Shown: one piece after another, positions 62,819 to 64,000 of the stretch
How positions within the stretch are numbered: position 1 is the stretch's first letter
Layout of the letters: each line of letters opens with the position of its first letter
The notes under the pieces: model-generated
What the model was told of the DNA's origin: nothing
What the model saw: only the letters and a program-made list of their open reading frames with translations
Database searches by the model: none
Made by a program: the position numbers and the translations under genes
NCBI RefSeq assembly: GCF_001676385.1
Contig: NZ_LYVJ01000006.1
Span: 186,001 to 250,000, forward strand
Direction of reading: 5' to 3'
DNA: 64,000 nt
Origin: Stenotrophomonas maltophilia
GTDB lineage: Bacteria; Pseudomonadota; Gammaproteobacteria; Xanthomonadales; Xanthomonadaceae

Positions 62819-62882
62819 GTAGTGCCGGCCGCTGGCCGGCAACCAAGCACGGTCGAGATTGCCGGCCAGCGGCCGGCACTAC
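62819..62882. repeat. Pair of SMAG palindromes in inverted orientation
   Basis: GTAGTGCCGGCCGCTGGCCG at 62819 and its inverse ending GCCGGCACTAC at 62882, with a short spacer. It forms a large potential hairpin between convergent ygfZ and ugpC, and is the cleanest SMAG dimer in the window. Confidence 0.88.
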
Positions 62883-62885
62883 GCC

Positions 62886-63968
62886 TTACAGGCGCTCGCC
62901 GGTTTCCGGGTTGAAGAAATGCAGGCCCTGCGGGTGGATCGCTACGCGGATGTCGTCGCCCACCGATGGCAGCGATTGCGGCGCCACGCGCATGGTCAGT
63001 GCGTGCTGGCCACTGCTCAGGTTGACGAAGATCTCGTTGCCGACCGGTTCGATGCCTTCAATGCGCGCGGTGAACGCATGCGCATCATCGGCAGTCGCCG
63101 GCTGCAGGTGCTCCGGTCGCACGCCCACCGCGATCGGCTTCTGCAACCACGCCGGATCGATCGTGGCCTGGCCCAGCGGCGCACGCCATTCGCCATCGAC
63201 CACGGTCACGCCGCCGGCGTCGCCCTGCAGCGTGCCACGCAGCACGTTCATCGCCGGGCTGCCGAGGAAGCCGGCAACGAACAGGTTGGCGGGACGGTCG
63301 TACAGCGCCATCGGCGTATCGATCTGCTGGATGATGCCGTCCTTGAGCACCACGATGCGCTGGCCCAGGGTCATCGCTTCAACCTGGTCATGGGTCACAT
63401 AGATCATGGTGGTGCCCAGCTTGCGATGCAGCTGCGCGATCTCGGTGCGCACGCTGTGGCGCAGCTTGGCGTCAAGGTTGGACAGCGGCTCATCAAGCAG
63501 GAACACCGCCGGCTCGCGCACCAGCGCGCGTCCCAGCGCAACACGCTGGCGCTGACCACCGGACATCGCCTTGGGCAGCTTGTCCATCATCTCGGTCAGT
63601 CCCAGCGTCTGCGCCGCCTCGGCGATGCGCCTGTCGATGGTCGCCTTGTCATGCCCGCGCAGCTTCAGGCCGAAGGCCAGGTTCTCGGCCACGGTCATGT
63701 GCGGATACAGCGCGTAGCTCTGGAACACCATCGCGATGTCACGGTCCTTCGGCGCCACGTCGTTGACCACCCGATCGCCGATGGTCAGCGTACCGCCGCT
63801 GATCTCCTCCAGGCCGGCCACCATCCGCAACAGGGTTGACTTGCCGCAGCCGGACGGGCCGACCAGCACCATCAGCTCGCCATCGGCAACCTCGAAGCTG
63901 GCGTCCTTCACCGCAACCTGGCCGTTGTCGTAGACCTTGCGCACACCCTGCAACTGCACTTTTGCCAT
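62886..63968 (-). CDS. ugpC: Sugar ABC transporter ATPase (UgpC/MalK type)
   Basis: 360-residue CUT1-family ATPase that energises uptake of sugars or glycerol-3-phosphate. Walker A VGPSGCGKSTLLRMVAGLE, Q-loop VFQSYALYPHMTVAENLAFG, signature MSGGQRQRVALGRALV, Walker B FLLDEPLSNLD, H-loop YVTHDQVEAM, and the C-terminal TOBE domain (VGVRPEHL). It is not possible to name the substrate, since no permease is in the window; the gene's own upstream region is at the window edge. Confidence 0.93.
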   Translation of the reverse strand: MAKVQLQGVRKVYDNGQVAVKDASFEVADGELMVLVGPSGCGKSTLLRMVAGLEEISGGTLTIGDRVVNDVAPKDRDIAMVFQSYALYPHMTVAENLAFGLKLRGHDKATIDRRIAEAAQTLGLTEMMDKLPKAMSGGQRQRVALGRALVREPAVFLLDEPLSNLDAKLRHSVRTEIAQLHRKLGTTMIYVTHDQVEAMTLGQRIVVLKDGIIQQIDTPMALYDRPANLFVAGFLGSPAMNVLRGTLQGDAGGVTVVDGEWRAPLGQATIDPAWLQKPIAVGVRPEHLQPATADDAHAFTARIEGIEPVGNEIFVNLSSGQHALTMRVAPQSLPSVGDDIRVAIHPQGLHFFNPETGERL

Positions 63969-64000
63969 ATCACCTAATCCGGTCCGCCCGAAGCCGGGCT

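Overview
The window is chromosomal DNA of a Stenotrophomonas, most likely the S. maltophilia complex. The evidence is a complete smeU1VWU2X efflux operon with its divergent LysR regulator smeRv, many short palindromes opening with GTAG (SMAG elements), and high-GC Xanthomonadaceae housekeeping genes.

Layout. Positions 1-3321 are core: fur (cut by the window edge), bamE, rnfH-ratA, smpB, a small membrane protein and a GNAT. Positions 3322-8488 are a decayed accessory segment between smpB and the tmRNA gene. It holds two tyrosine-integrase C-terminal remnants, a spanin-like lysis remnant, an SRAP/YedK pseudogene, a TatA-like microprotein and unknown genes. The tmRNA gene ssrA (8489-8843) is an integration site. 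A 9.4-kb element follows (about 8844-18254): P4-type integrase, three tiny membrane or coupled ORFs, a zinc-ribbon/TIR-like protein, a degenerate HNH-like protein, an orphan receiver domain, a strongly folded non-coding block, a single very large gene resembling phage internal-virion/ejection proteins, and an AlpA-type regulator. TGGCGGTAA(C) sites lie near both ends, and an ssrA-like end plus terminator lies at the right. The 5' fragment of a second integrase with its own repeats follows directly, so elements have stacked here. Positions 18814-21190 hold more decayed cargo, including a second broken copy of the membrane protein and SRAP genes, and a secreted trypsin-like protease.

From 21.5 kb on the DNA is mostly core. 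In order: a lipoprotein hydrolase, hchA, a secreted endonuclease/phosphatase-like protein, smeU1VWU2X/smeRv, an OmpA-like lipoprotein, photolyase, a phosphorus-acquisition cluster (TonB receptor, beta-propeller phytase, metallophosphatase, exported pyrophosphatase), upp, an MBL hydrolase, ferredoxin-ggt, coaD, rsmD, htpG, ftsY-mutY-yggX, lolCD, the sdhCDAB operon between two assembly-factor genes (SDHAF4-like and sdhE), ygfZ, and a UgpC/MalK-type ATPase at the right edge.

The most novel part is the ssrA-linked element. It looks like a phage satellite or defence island whose main cargo is a lone ejection-protein-like gene without any other virion, packaging or replication gene. It also carries a candidate TIR-type NAD/nucleotide-cleaving effector and a structured non-coding block just upstream of the large gene.
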